DNA of 64,000 nt. Origin: Toxoplasma gondii ME49. Its lineage: Eukaryota > Apicomplexa > Conoidasida > Eucoccidiorida > Sarcocystidae. A program made the translations under genes and the position numbers. Below, one piece after another: positions 35,715-50,700 of the stretch (positions are counted from its first letter, which is position 1; each line of letters starts with the position of its first letter). The stretch is taken from contig NC_031472.1 of assembly GCF_000006565.2 (NCBI RefSeq), positions 1,021,227 to 1,085,226 on the forward strand, in the 5' to 3' direction. Under the pieces are notes generated by a model, which worked only from the letters and a program-made list of their open reading frames with translations, made no database searches and was not told the DNA's origin.

Positions 35715-38700
35715 TCTGTCTAATGAATATGGTTTTCGGATAATCGACTCATACCGCGCCTTCCGATGGGTCCATCTAACAAAACACCTGGATCATGCTG
35801 TGCACACAAACGAACAACTGCATGTGGCACCACTCCGTAAAGAATTGCCTGTACGTGGCAAAGCGTATGGCTGTCTTCGGTTGCGGGCGCACATTCAACG
35901 CTCACTCCCCAGATGGGCTTCAGGTTGGTGGCATGTCGCCACATCTCTGTGGACAACTGATCTGCGTTTCATTTGGTCTTTCACCCGTAGTGAGTGTTCG
36001 TTATAGTTATTATCCGAGCGCTGGCCGACTTCGCGTTACTGGTTTCACACTCTCGTATCTGGAACCCCTGTCTTGCTCTTCGCTTGTGTCTTGGTTTCAA
36101 AGGTTATGAGGGGGGTAGACGCTGTCCAAATCGGATGCAGTGCGCGAAGTGTCTAAGCTTGTCTATTTCATCGATAGGAATAACGTCGATACCTGAGAAG
36201 CGTGCTGGAGCGTACATGTGCTTCGCCTGTAACCGTCATTCCGTCCCCACCACAATTCTCTTTTGGAGTCAGCTCTGCTTTTCGAATGATTTTTTGCCTC
36301 GCTCCTCGTTAGATGTCGCTTATTACAACGCTAGGAGTCTCACCTGAACAAAATGTTGCATATACTACAGCCTGAGAAACCATTCTACCCCGGAGCCTTG
36401 TCCCCTCGTAGCGTTATTAGCTGCATGGTTGCCTATTGTTCTTGCTTGTTTCCCTTATTTACAGAGAGCGATTTTGCAGCTCAAAGTTCCCTTCTTGTGA
36501 ACGAATTGATGAACATTCGTTACAGATTCTGGCAAGCGGAGCGAAGGCTCGTGCTAGCGCCCGGGCGCTGCCGGATTGAAACGCTTGTTCGTAATTTGGT
36601 GGTTGCTCAATTCTTAGTCGCACGCGCTTTCTATTTGTTGCGTAAGCGCTGCACGGCAGAACTGAGACAAGAAGAATCGCTTGCAACCATCGGTTTTCCT
36701 CTCACTCTATACCAAACGTCTTGACCATTATCGAAGCAGCTTGTGAACCACATCTGGAGAACGAAGCACCGAACAAAACACTTATAGGGGCAAGCAAGTC
36801 TGGAGGTCGGGGAGCTCATCGTGTGGCATACCACCGTGGTAAACAAGTGCCGGCAACAGGTGCCACAGACCAGGGGAAGGACAGCAGCGACGCTAACCAG
36901 AATATTCGCTCTCAAAATACGCAATAAAGACTGGTTGAAAAGAAACAGCCGGAAACGGAGGGACGTCAGATGTGATAAAGCTGGTTCCCTCCGTGCCGAA
37001 CGTCAATGGTACACATAATGGATCGGTGACGCTGGTTGGAACGGACCGGACTGCTTACGGGCCGTACTGCTCCTCTTGCCAGCCGGTCTTGGGATTCCTG
37101 ATTTCATAGGCCGATTTTTCCATGCTGGAGGTTTCGAATGTCCGTAGCATATCAGCTCTCTGGAAGCAAAGCAACACAAAAGTGGAACGTACTTGTCTTC
37201 TGCCGCCGTCCGCAATGACGCTAGTGCGAGTGCCTGGTTGCTTAGCGTGGAGGCATGGCGCGGTCGTTCAGGTTATGTTTTGCTGCGCCACAGTCACACA
37301 CGCGGTGCATCCGTTTTCCCCCAAGTTGTAGCTCAGAAGCAGGGGGTGGAGTCGGCGTTGGATTATGTGTTGCGCGGCTGTGTCAAAAAGTCGTTAGGAT
37401 AGAGCCCGTTGACTGGTCGACTTTTGACGGTGTTGGTCTTGTTCACGGCGACTGGGCATCATCAGCATCATCGGCAGGTGACAGACGCACATTGACAGGA
37501 GTACCGGAGGAAGAGGTCATGTACTTCTATACTGTCAAATGTGTGACTCTTCGCATCGGCAGTTTTTCGGCGATGTCCTGCAATACGACGCTCTTGCTGC
37601 AGTTCCTAACAGTGTTTTGTCCTGGCTTGAGGGGGTTGCTTGTTCTGTGTTTAGGATATCACAACATGCATCCTGCGATGACACCGAATCCGAGTCAAGC
37701 TGCAGTGAAACTATGGAATGTCATGCACGACACCCGGCACCTACTTGCAGAGCCCCTGTACACGTTGGAGACTCGCTTCGCGGCTAGGCACGGAATGCGT
37801 ATGGTGCTCAATGCTGTTGGCTGCAGTGTTCTTCCCAAGGCCTGTCATACTGCCACCTCGAGACACCCCGCAACTACGAATATCGACACGATTGTAGCGC
37901 TCATGGCTGGTAAGCGCGTTGACTCCACCCTGAAGCCGAAGCCACTTGCTTACATGATGCCCAGTTTGGCGAACGCCTGCGACAGTGTTGTCAACCATTG
38001 TTAACACAAACTCCTTCAGGGTCGCAGCGCCTATCCGACAGGCGCCCTCTGCTCCAGCGACGCCTTTGTAATGCCTCAGCGTTTAATGCGAAGAGGTAAA
38101 CATGGATGGTGACGTCCAGTATATTCATATAGACGCCTATTCATGTGGTCCCGCGAGAGTAGAAAAACACCCTTCCGTTCATTTACATGTTCAGGTAAAC
38201 CGTACTACTCATACAGCATGAACGCAGACCCAGCGTGCAGGATTTGGATCGTCCTCGCACGAGAGTGTGTACAAGCATGCATTTATGTGTTGGCGACATA
38301 CCCGCGAATATATTGTGTTTGTGTGAAACTAGAGAGTCGGAAGGCAGCTCTTGTGGTGAGGCAGTGCCAACGCAGAGAGGCAAGACTGCATGCGGATCTG
38401 CCGAGTGAGTAGCCAGCAGCACATCCCAGAACGCCGTGGAAAAGTGCCCACTTTGTGAGTGAGATGTAAGCGGAGCTTCTGCGCACCATACCGAGTGCCG
38501 CCGTGCACGGCGTTTTGCATGATCAAGTTGGTGGTTGGTTCATGCTAACGGCTGGTGAGTTTCGGTTTTCTCCACTTCCATTTTGTGTAGAAAGTCATAT
38601 TGACTCTAGGAACCGTTGGTCGTTGATCGTGTCTGAGATATTTGCCGGTTTGCCGCTGATTCTTTTGTTTTTTCAGAACTCAAGGCGCCAGTATATACTT

Positions 38701-41700
38701 ATTCCAGTATGGTGTCGATGCAACGATGGTTTGAAGACCACCCCGGCAAACGTGAAGGTACATTAACGGTAGCTGAAGCTCTCTTTCAACACCGCATTCA
38801 GCCCATTTGCGGTGTGATGTGAAATGTTCGTATGCTCTCTTCTCTTTTTCTTTCGCACACATACATCATGGCGTTCCGCTTTTTTGTCAGGCCCGCCCGC
38901 CCGCCCGACCGGTTGTCGGTTTGCCCTTGATCTTGATACATTTTCGGCTTCGTATCTTGGCCGGGTAGTTGCTCATGCATTTCCTATGTGTCAGATCCCT
39001 GCTCAGTGGTGCTTCTCTCTCCATCGCATTTGTATCGCTCTTGCTTCCGACAGCGCTCGTGTTTCCGTAACAATAATAGACTCATCAAGTTGTTTTTGTT
39101 GTCACAGTCCGCTTTTCACGTTTCTCGTCTCCATCTTCGCTCCCAGATGTCGAGCATCATCGCTGCGTTTCGGATCAGTTGTTGCTGGTCTCATCTTGCC
39201 GCTATCCCTCGACGTGTCGGTTGCCGTGATGTTTGCCACCTGAGAGCTAACAAACGGCGTGCGCAGCTGTGAATATTTGTTCTCGACATCTTTCAGAGCT
39301 ACTGATCCCCGGCGGACTCTTGGAACACATGCTGTTCGCAGATGCCGATTTGCCGCTACGTAAGTTTCGTCTCCCATGTGCATGCCTGGTTATGCCGTGA
39401 GGTTGACACAAGAATGCTACCCCTTATACCTCAAAGAACGCCGACTTGAATATGCCTGGATATTTGCTCGTGTTGTCATTAAACTATGAGCATGAGAGGA
39501 GTGTCATATGTACATAACATAGTAACTCCATCAGTACATAGCGTTTCTGAGTTAGTAACAAATGGACACATCCATTGATGCTCGTAAAAATATGTGTACA
39601 TGTAGGAGACGACGTTGCACTGCTGCCTTATGACTTGCCATTCACTGTCATATCAAGGCCTGGTGGGATATGCCGAGGAATCTTTTTCACCTTCACATCC
39701 AGAGGTTGCTGTATTTGAAAAAGCAAATCCCTCTCTATCCAGGATTAATATTCATGTAGCGCGCTACCAGATGCTCTAAGAAGAGCAACAGCAGCAGGTA
39801 TGTATTTATTTCAGCACGGTTACACGGAACTACCATGTTACACAACGCGTGTCACTGTCTGGAGCAAGCAAGGTCCGTCGAACGGATCAAGTTTGACGCT
39901 AGCGGGTAATCGCACGACGTCTACGTATTCCAAAGACAGAGGCCTTGCACGAGTAGTGCTATCCCGTACCCTCAGTTTTTTTCGAGATGTCGTTTCGCTA
40001 TTCCCATCACATGCTATTTGGCGCGGGCTACGTAGCGTGTAGCCAGTCTCAAGAGGGAGGCTTAATCCAAGCACGTTCAGAGCCCACGGGTGGCATCGCC
40101 AGTTACTTCACAGTCAACTGCTGAAACTCAATATCTTCCAGTATCGTCGCAACTCTGTTCAACGGCTCATGCTGTCCCCTCCCGCGCGCAGTAGATTACA
40201 TTCTTGTCTCCGGGGATCAGCGTTGCGCGGTCAGCCCATCACATCCATGAAAGCTTGATTAACGTGCAGCTGAATTGCATGACTGCCCGTCGTACGTTCG
40301 TCTGAACATCCCATATTGAGATATGCCTATATATCTATATAGGCACAACAGTGATTCAGCGTCCGATGGCCGTGTCACTATCCTCAGGGGCATATGCGGT
40401 AATAATGGCCAGGGTGCGCATCCGTCTAGACTACGCATGACGCACCACTGTTGCCAAGAAGCCGTATGCGGTGTACACCTAGATTGTGTTCGTTCTCTTG
40501 TCTCGAGTCGCGTGTCGTTTGTTGTGTATCTGGCTTGTGAAAGAGGAACAACCATCCAAATCCGAAACGATAAAATCGGCTAGAAGATATATATGCATTC
40601 CTGCTTGTTGTCATTAGGTCCTTGTATCTCTACATTGCGTATCTAAAACTGATGTGGCTTCACCTCACTGAAGATATGATAATGAGTTGCTGTCTTTAGC
40701 GTTCCACGTGCGTTCCATCACTCCCTTTCGTATGGTTCATCTACCGAGAGCTGCATGGAGGGGGTCGCGCGAATGGGGAAGCGAGAGTTGGACACGCGAG
40801 CGGCGGTAAAAGGATGGTCAGGCTTCTACGACATGGAAGCGTCGCTTCAGCGGTCTAGTATGACTTGATGCGTTATGTCGTTTTCTTTGCTGTCATTGCG
40901 TTCTCCAGCTCCAATACCAACCACTCGCGGTGGGGATATTAAGCGGAAACGAACGAGGTTTGAGACCCCTGTCGTCGACTTCACCTCCATGAACGATGTT
41001 GTTCGTCCGTTTCTGCCTGTCGTACACGCCCCCTCAGGTTAGTCTGTGAAGCCCCTGAGGAGAGAACCCACGGACGCGAAAAGCGAAAGATGCCTTATAG
41101 CTTGGGGCTACGGACATCGGACGCTTGACGCCGGACACACTAGACGTTCTCTATATGGACGTACATATGAGGATGACGGGGGCGAGTTCATGTAGCTGTG
41201 GACTGGTTATTCCGAGACTGAAGAGGCACAGCTGTCGCATTGCCATGAGTTTGATCCAGAATTCTTAGCAACGTGTAGAACAGAACTCACAAACAAATGG
41301 TATGATGGAGGGCACCAATCAACATTCCTATCATATAGAGGCGTGGACGTACATGGACAGACTATCACTCAGAGTCGATCATAATGCCAGCAGCCGCAAG
41401 ATTCTGAGTCCAGACCCTACTCATCATGATTATACCTTCCTGGCGTATGCTCTTGTCGATTCGTACAACCTCTAGTCCTGAAGTCTCATGACTTGCATCT
41501 TCCTTTTTACTGACGCGCATTCAATTTAGTACCCCGCCGCGACCCCTGCGTCGCAGTGGGAAAGGCAGCTGGTTGTATGAGTCTATCTGACAAGGCGACT
41601 GTGTAACCCATGCTGGTGACAAAACGTCCTTCAGGGAGATGAGAACTCGCGTTTCGTTGCGTGAGCGTAATTTGCATTGACGCAGTCACACCGCTTGCAT

Positions 41701-44700
41701 TCGAAATAGCTTTCTCGCTGCTGGTCAGGTGTTGTGTGGTTCCCCATTTAGATGCATAATGATCATTTGGTGCACCGTTGTGTAGCACATCCAGCCACTA
41801 TGCTTATTCAGTCACCTCTCACATTTTTCTGTGTATCGTGGAGCAGTTCCTCCTATCTCCAACAGTAGGGCGACTCGTCCTCCCAAACTCTCCAAGACCG
41901 TAATATCAGGCAGTGTCCTGCGTCACATTTCTTTTCGTGCCTCTCGGGACAGTCAGGCATGCAGGAGACTCCCCCTCCCGACTTCACTGCCGCCTCGAGT
42001 GTATTTGTTGTTATGTGTTAACAGAGAACACCATCCGGTTGTACAGGAGGTCCCGTGCTGGTGCCGCGCTCCTTCTAAAACAGGAAATTCATGACAACTT
42101 CACCAGTTGCAAGAGGGGCATGAACTTTTCCAAATGGGTCCAGCAGCTCCTGCAATCGTTAGTGACAGCAGATTTCTCTCTTGCGGCGCACATGGTCCTC
42201 GACTCGGTGATCCAGGCAACGGAGCCAGCTGAATCCGACGATGGAGAGCAACAAGGCGAGGCGGAGCCGTCTGCCTCACAAAGTGGCCACAGCGGAGAAA
42301 CGGTAGCCAGTGACGATGAGGCGACGCCCGGCAATAGCCAAGAGGATCTAGACGGGCCCAGGGCGTCCGGTGAAGGTCGAAGAAAGAGAGAACGCTTTCT
42401 CCTAGAAGATCTGGAGCCACTTTGCGCGTTCGTGTGGCAACGCTTAGGAGTGTACGGTGATGCCTCGGCGGAGTTCCGCACCGCGTTTTTGGAGGCAGCT
42501 GTGTCCGTAATACAGGACACTCTCAGAAGCGCTAAGCGGAGCGTTCACCAACAGAGAGCGGACCTCGGATTGAGGGATTTAGAGGACTGTGAGAGCCAGT
42601 ACATGAACAGCACCATCATATTGGATCCAGAGAACCGGGCATTAGTTGAGAGTGGGAGTCCTACATGTTATCAAACGCCAGTGATCTCCTGAAATAGCAC
42701 TATGGCTAACACTTTATTGGTGACTTGTCTGCACATGTTAATCACGCAAGGTGAGGCCGTAGCGTGGTGAACACGTAGTTCCATGCGTTGCGCGGTTTGA
42801 CGACTACCCTCGGTCTTAGGCTGACACGCCAAGGGCACCAAGACGCAAGCACTGATCGGATAAAGCGGCGCTGACCGCGCTGATCTTCCCGTACTCCCGA
42901 TGCCTCTCCCATCCGTGCATAATACCGACCCACTGGATTTCCCGAGAACCGCTCTCCGCTTATGAATTGTGGGACTTCAACTGGGAGACTTTATACGATA
43001 CGATTTGCCCTGCCACAAGCCGTTCCTCAACGCCGTGGCACAGTCGGACACAAACTTACTTTTCCACATTCACTTCCCATGCGGTTCCTACCGTTCCTTT
43101 CCTATTGCCTGTTTGCGTTGCCTGTCAGTATTTCACCACGCGCTTGGTAATGTCGACCTCCTTAGTGTCCTCGAGCAGGTGTTGCAACGACGACCGGAAT
43201 TACTGGAAAGTAAGAATAGACACTCCACGCACAAGATGGTTTCTGTTTGCCGTGCACCATCGCAGAAGATAGGTGGTCAGCATTCTCTGTGATCTCGAAC
43301 ATTCGACCTCGTCATCAACGTCCGTGATACGCTGCCACCTTTTTCGCCTCACTGTTGTGGTTGCCGTGACTATGCTGCTTCTGCGTACTTTGACGTTTCA
43401 TCACATGAGCCTCTTTGCCATGTCAAGCCGCTGGCTGCTTTGCTGCAGCGCCCAAATATGCCGGGGGTGACCGCTGCCTACCGTACATATGACTCTCACG
43501 TACGACGCAGCTCGTTGACCAGTACGACCTCTCTACAGCCTTGTATGGGTTTAGCGTATGTGCAATTTGTGTCACTTTTGTCATCGTACTTTTGCAACCA
43601 AGCGTGTGCTCGGTGAAACCTGGGATACCAAGTGAGCTTAATACAATGGAGTTTGGAGAAAGTCGCAGCTAATCCTTCTCAGATGCAAATGCTCTAGACT
43701 CAAGAAATGCACACTTCTGTGCCCGAAGAGAGAACACATTGCTTCGATGAAGGCACGGCGTTCACCGTTTCCTGTGGTTCGCCGTTTCTTCAGATTTCGA
43801 TGTGGATTCCGATTTGCTTGCTGCCATCGCTAGCAGATCAACTGAAGGTAGGCTCACTGCATAGATGTTCGTCCTCATTGTTTTTTATTCTCGCTTATCA
43901 GCGGGTAGCCATAGCAGTCCCCCCATGAGGGACAGATGAAATGTGCATCGTCGCATAAGCAAGTTCATACATGTCTGGGCACCCATATGGGGGGGTTATC
44001 AACGGGTGTACTGACGTCTTTGTGCCAACCTCCGCGCAACACTAACAAATAGATCTCCATCGAACGGCATTGTAGCGGAGACTGCACACAGTGTCTATAT
44101 CCAAAGCCGTCAAGGCTGGTATATACACCGTTCCTTGCGCGAGCGTTGTAGTTGCAATAGGATACGTTAACTCCCGCATTTTCCTCATGTTCCGCGATCC
44201 ACACACCTTCGCCGTCTCGGCTCATAACTTATCCCTGGTGGCCGATCCCCGTCGTCGTTGTTGAACGATGTTGTTCACTTGAACTTTGTCGATGGCTTGT
44301 AGGGAAAGGCTTTGGCCGCACAGCCCATTTTAATTGATATTGATTCCACATCGTCGGATGCCGGCGAATATATGTTGCATGTTCGTAGCGGACTGGATAT
44401 CATGGTCAATACACGGAGTGTCGCTTTGTGCGTAGACGCAGACACACAGGTTATCTCTCAACGTCGCGAGGACAGGAGCGACCCCAGCGGAGGAGGAGGT
44501 AAGGAACGTTTTATGTGTTTCCTGCGTCTGCGGCCAACCTCACTTCTAATGGAGTCCACGCCGTTCCCGAGTCACGCGCGATTTTCGAAGGTTTCTCAGC
44601 CAGTTGCATCCGCGCACTGCCGGACTTCATTCGAGTATCAACTCGGGAGCTCCCTCAGTGATACTGAAAAATTTGGACGGTGCATAGGCCGTGAAAGAGT

Positions 44701-47700
44701 TCACTACCACTGCCCGACCCCATCCCAGCTTCCTCATTTATGTGTGTGTAGTAGCGAGAGCTCCTTTGTGGACGTTGTCAACCTGCCGCAAGCAGAGATA
44801 CACTCAGTTGACTAGGGTCATGCTGACCGGTTGTAGTGCATTAGTTATGTGCCAATCCCCCATAGACCTGCTCACGTTTTGTGTGTGTGGTAGTCATTCC
44901 AGACCTCCATAAAGACAAATTCAGATATACCCTCATGAGATCTTGAGTTCCTTATTTGTTTTGCTCGTGCACTGTTCATGCTTTTGGGATCTGTGAACGT
45001 TTGAACCTTAATCCCAACGATTTTCTCCTTGCTGCGTTCCTTTTTTCCAGTGGATCAGGAGCCGACGGATGGAGCGCCTACTCCTCGTCTGCAGCCCCTC
45101 ATCCAAATGCTATTCGATGCAGCAGGTGGTTCCGGTGAGACGCTGAGACAGAAATCCTCGTATCCCGTCTCCACACATAAATTCGTACACATTTTGGTTT
45201 CATTGTTTCCTAGCTCTGTAGACGTGAAGGGAACCGAAGTGGTGGGGCTGTGCTTCCATTTGATCACACGGAGTCCTGTGGAAGGATGCAGAAATCGAGT
45301 TTCGCCGCCTGCTCGGAGCTTCATTATGTGTGTGAGGCGCGTGCAGATTCGGGACAGATTTGTTTGAATGTACCTGTTAGGCGCCACTGTAGCGAAGGGC
45401 ATTCTGTATGGTTATGCCTCAATCGAGTATGTGAACGTTTTTAACTTTGTTCTGCCGCTGTCCATTTGTGCTTGCCGATAGAGTACAATTGGAAAATATC
45501 CACCCGATTGCCTCTGTTACTGGCTTGGGCTGCCCATGTCACATTCCACTGCGTTACGCGCTGTCTCTCTCCGACGCAGACAGCTACAGCATGTCCGGGT
45601 CAAGTTACCGAGTGGCACTTGGTTTCATTTTTATTGTGGCTAAGTCTTATACACCAGTGCCGATTCACCGTTCTCATTTTGTATTTTTGAAATGTCGGTG
45701 CCTCTTGCTTGTTTAGCGATTTTTGTAGGCGACAATGCAGTCACTTTCCTTCACGAGTTGTCAACGTCAGTTTTACCCACGCTGCTAAAGACTGCAAGAT
45801 TTTCGTGGGCGTCTCTTTCCAGCACCATGTTGACGATGGAAAGGTTAGAAGCAGCGCTTCGTTCTGTTGCTGTTCTTCGATTGATGTCGATATACGTCAC
45901 CGTCTTAGGAGAAAAGGGCGTGCTGGAGTTAGTTCCTGACGCATTAAAGTGCACATGTATCAGGAATCAGAAGCGCGCAGAACTCACAATCACCAAGCTG
46001 CTAATTGTTATCTCAAACGCGCCTCCTGCGGTGCTGGGAATGAGACAAATGATGGACGATCTGATCGCAGCTGCAGCCGAGTCACGCAGACTTCCACACC
46101 TGGAAGAGTTTGCTGCAGGCGAGGACAGCGGTGTGGCATTATCAAACATGGTTTTACAGGGTAAGACAAAAGACGAACGTCGTCCCATCACTCGAATTCC
46201 CGGCGATTCGGGGGAATCCAAGAAAATGCATAGTCATACAGTGATATGTGTTTGTTTGCGTACTTATTCACGAACATGTGCTGCACGGACGCGTGGGAGT
46301 TCTTTCCACGTGTATCTATGTGTTCTGTGCGTAAGCACTGACATTCGAATGTGCAGGTGAACTGCCTCGTGTCAAGATGTTCTTCAGATACTTTCTATGA
46401 ACCTGACTCGGTGACGTCTTGCTTTTCGTATCCGTCTGAATGACATTTTCAAAACGTTTCGCGCATGTTCCGTGGCGCAGGTAAACGTGCGTATCATTCA
46501 TGCGTCCAGCAAAGAGAGCAAAACATCGTCATGTGTGCAGCAGCGTCACATCCCCAGGCGGTCCCTCGTGCATATAAGCGAATATGACTTCCGGCATGTC
46601 CCCTGTCTTGTTGTGTCTGCATGGATCCGTTAACTAACTCGACCGCTGTTCTCCACTGGATTTTGGTAGATTTCCAAACACTTGCACAAACGGCGATCAA
46701 CTGCAGAACCGTGGACAGGTGGATCGAAGCTCATCCTCACACGCAATCACGTGAGTCGATAATTCCATTTAATCGTGTTCACACCTACCACGGTAGACGA
46801 ACATCCAGGACGGCGACGCCAGTATTGGAAAACATGTTCCAAGACTTCTCTGTTACGTTCTGCCGCTCAGCGCCTCTTCGGGAGCGAGGAAAACACAGTG
46901 ATGCGGGCCGTTGTCCCCATTCATCGGTTGCGAATATCGATTGCTGCCGTTGTCGTCCTTGACCACACATGCCTATTTAAGACCGTGTTCCCTACCATCC
47001 TCTTGTGCAGTCAGTTCTCTTTGCCGGGTCCCTGTCCTCAGCGAACGTCTCCCTTGCATCTGCGTCACCGCGGTTGCGACATTTGCGTTAAGGTGCATTC
47101 GAACACCCAGTTCACCCACATGCTGGCCTGTTATTGATTTTAAACCACACCAGTATACTGCTTCACCGCTTTCCTTCTTTAGTGGTAGACAACCCCACTC
47201 TGTATCCACGTTGACAACGGCTGCTCCTTCACGAGCCCACCGCGCTGACGTACCAACTCTCTGCAGATTCAGTCATTTTACCAGAGAAACCAGTGCTCTG
47301 ATACCCAATTTGGCTTCATGGGGTCGCCGACAGCACCTCTGCCAGTCTTGTTCGTCTGTACTTTACGCCCGTTGCGTGTCCGGTTGTGTAGAACATTACC
47401 ATCTGATCTGTGAGTGTTAGTGTTCCTTCGTTCTGCTTGTCGGTGTCTTCTTCAGAGTTGCCGCGTTCGGGAGTCCTGTTTTTTTACCTGCCACGACTCT
47501 TGCCACAACACGAAGGTAGGACATTTCTCTCATGTTTCTTGCCACGCAGCAGCAACACTCAGGATTTCTGCCCACATGTTGTTAATGATATGAAAGGGAG
47601 ACGCGCCATGTATCCTGAGCATTGCGGCGCAACGACCCCGCGCACCGGTTTGCGTACAAATAATGTGTTGGCTATTTTGGCTCTCCTGGCTGCTCCGCGG

Positions 47701-50700
47701 TGTGGTGTCATCCCCGTCGTTCCCTTAAGTGCAGATACTACTTGCGTTTCGGTGATGCTTCCACCTGTTATCTGCAACGTGACAGCTACGTGTTATGCGG
47801 TCATCCAGTGCATGTGGAGCCGTCAGATGTCCTCTGCTCTCCTGGGTTCTGTCAATCTACGTGAAATATCTTCGTCGGTCACAGTCGTCATTGCCTTAGT
47901 CGACTGGATGCCTCGTCTTCGGGTGCAGACTCTTTCAGCCAAAAGACAAGCCTACAGGGGGCTTGCCGTGTACTGGACGAGATTTGGACACACACCAAGT
48001 ATCGCGACTATAGTTCCGTGGTATTGAGACACTCTGGCGAACAGACAATTGCCAACTATTCCCAAAAACCAGGCGCCGCTTTTTTGTGGAACGTTGCTTA
48101 TCATGGCGTGGAGGTACGGTGCGCAGTATGCTACGAGCAAAGCGCAGAGGTCCTCAGGGTTGCACTTATGTCAATCAGTGTTTCAGTGTTGGTACGCTTC
48201 GTCTTCGCATGCAGCTTTCATCTTGTGCCTAGCTCGTAGACACTTGGACAGTCGCCTTCCAAACGTTAACGGAGGTTCTTCAAAATCCTATCCACAACAA
48301 TTTCCGAAGCTGATTCACAAATCATTTTCTGTTGAAAATTCGTCTTTTGGTGTCCTATGGGTATGCCTTTGGGGATGCATGCACCTCCGTGTTGACTCAC
48401 TCACAACGGGTCACGACTGATGAAGAACATGAACACAATTTCGAATATATGCCAATGCACATGGTCATGTCTCATGTTGTGCATGTTGCGATACAGATAA
48501 CCGTCTTTATGGGCTGCAGGAATCCCGTTTTACTCGCTAGTGCATGTTTGTGTACGTCAGAGTGTTTATCGGCCCTTCTGTGATCACACAAGTGACTCCG
48601 AGTGACAGAATGCACGTGGGCGCGATATTGACTACTCATTGTGACCCATTTGTTAATGCATGAGAGTCCACGGAAGGTCCGACGCGGCCACACGGCTGCT
48701 GATATGATGTGTACTTGTCATCGCGTCTCGATGGTGTGGGGCTCGCATCAACGCAGGCAGATTAGACGTATGGTTGCCATTACGTGTCTCGGTATGTCAC
48801 GTGTGATCCCTCAGGGGATGATCCTGTCGTTCCTGGGTCCGACGACGCAATGTCTCCAGAGCGGCTAGCAGTGCTGTTCGGCCTTGGCGATTATACGCGA
48901 CTGTCTTCGGCTATCGCACCTTACTGCAAGGAAAGCGATTTCCCACCAGGTAAGTGCAGCTCCGTACACATACCGATGAATCTTTCCGTGTCTTGTTACA
49001 ACCACTCTCATTGTTACGCAGTCCGACGTGTCGCCATTGTTTGCCAGTGTACGTGCGGGTATTGTGAATAGAAGGAAAGATGGCAAGCTCCCGCAACTCT
49101 TTCACGGCGCGTCCCCTAAATCGCCTTGGCCTTCATGATGGATTCTCCAGCCGTTTGAGCCACAGCATGCTGAATGCAAGCGCATAGCACTGAGGCGCGA
49201 CACATATCTGATCTAGAATTGGTCTCGTTTGTAGAAGTGCATGTGTGGCAATAATTACTTTTTCCCCTGAAGTGCGTATTAGTCCCGTGGAATTACTCCT
49301 CACTATGCTCTGGTGTGAGGAGGGCTCCCCTCACTCTTCATTAGCGCAACACGAAGACGATTCTAAATGCTTGCTCTTTCGTGCATGAAGGCCCGAGTCG
49401 TGCAATTTCTGTTGTCTCTTATAGAGCCTACTTGAGGACAGATGCGTCAGGCTCCTCTCTCTCTCTCTCAATATATATATATATATATATATGCTGATGT
49501 TTACGAAAGTGGAGAGAGGCTGTGTTGAAAAACAAACCCTGTCCTTAAAGCAGTTCGCGTATACTGCCTGATGCACTATGTAGAGTAATCGGTGGACGTG
49601 CGAGAATGACAGCAAATGTTTGAACTCGTTCACAGGCACATGCGGATTTCTCGCCGATACCGCTTATTTTGGTTCTTATTTACAGATGATGCAGAAGCGC
49701 GTCAAGAGTGGGAAGAAGCACTGGCCTCACACCTTCGCCTGGCGAGCCACCGGGCCCAGTCCGATTTCACGCGGTTTCTGCTCAACCCTCACGAGAATAT
49801 AACGACGTTGTTGCAGTGCCTTATGGGCCTCGAAGCAGAACTTGCTCGTGCACAATACCTCACAGACCAATCTCCCGGACTCTTGGAAAGTTCCAGGCTG
49901 TTAGGCAGCTCTTTTAGGTCAGCTTCAAGGATGTCAGCTACGATTTGGGAAGACATCGGCTTTTTTGGGCCTTTGGCCGAGAGTGCAAGAGAGGCGGTAG
50001 TCAGCTTTTTTCTTCAACCAAACGACGCTGCGGTTCAAGAGGCACTTGGTGCGAATGCAGAAGGCACGTTTCAAGAGCGGCTGCTGCTACAGAAACGCAG
50101 TAAGTGAAGCGTGCGTGTTGAACTTGGAGAAACGTTGGCAAGTTTGCCAGAGCACGAGCTGCAGACGGTGCGGAGGAATAAGCCTGAGAAGAGGCTGGAC
50201 ATCCGCAGAGATGTTTTGGCGACTACAAGCCGCAGATCGGCTATTGGGAACTCCACACATGACGAAAGGTTCCAGCACGTTTATGTGCATCCGCAATAAG
50301 GATCTGTCATGTCCGCCCCCCGTTTCGGAGGAATGCACAGGATTTGTCACTGAAACTACGATTGTGCGAAGGATGGAGCACGTCCAAGCGTGGACGTTGA
50401 GAGCCGAATACCAATCCGCATACGTACAGCCAACTACGCTTTCCCGTTGGCCAACGTTTGTTAAGATTTGTTTTATCATATGAAGAACATAAATGCCTCC
50501 TAGACATGTCTATCTGGATGTACGGGTCATATGGGTCAGCTATGCAAGCTCATATAGCTATTTAGATTCCGCTGTCTTCCACCGCAGTGAGGTGAACAAT
50601 TGAAACTCTGACTGCTAGTTCCTCTAATCGCCATGGCCTCTCGTTTCCGTCTTTGTTCATGGTGGCTGAACCACATGTCCGATCCTGTGATCTTTCGTTC

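Noticed and set aside
42589..42692. Continuation of the exon 8 frame in gene B
   Set aside because: A strong donor (T/GTGAGA) at 42588 restores the same exon end as in gene A, and a later in-phase GT is weaker.
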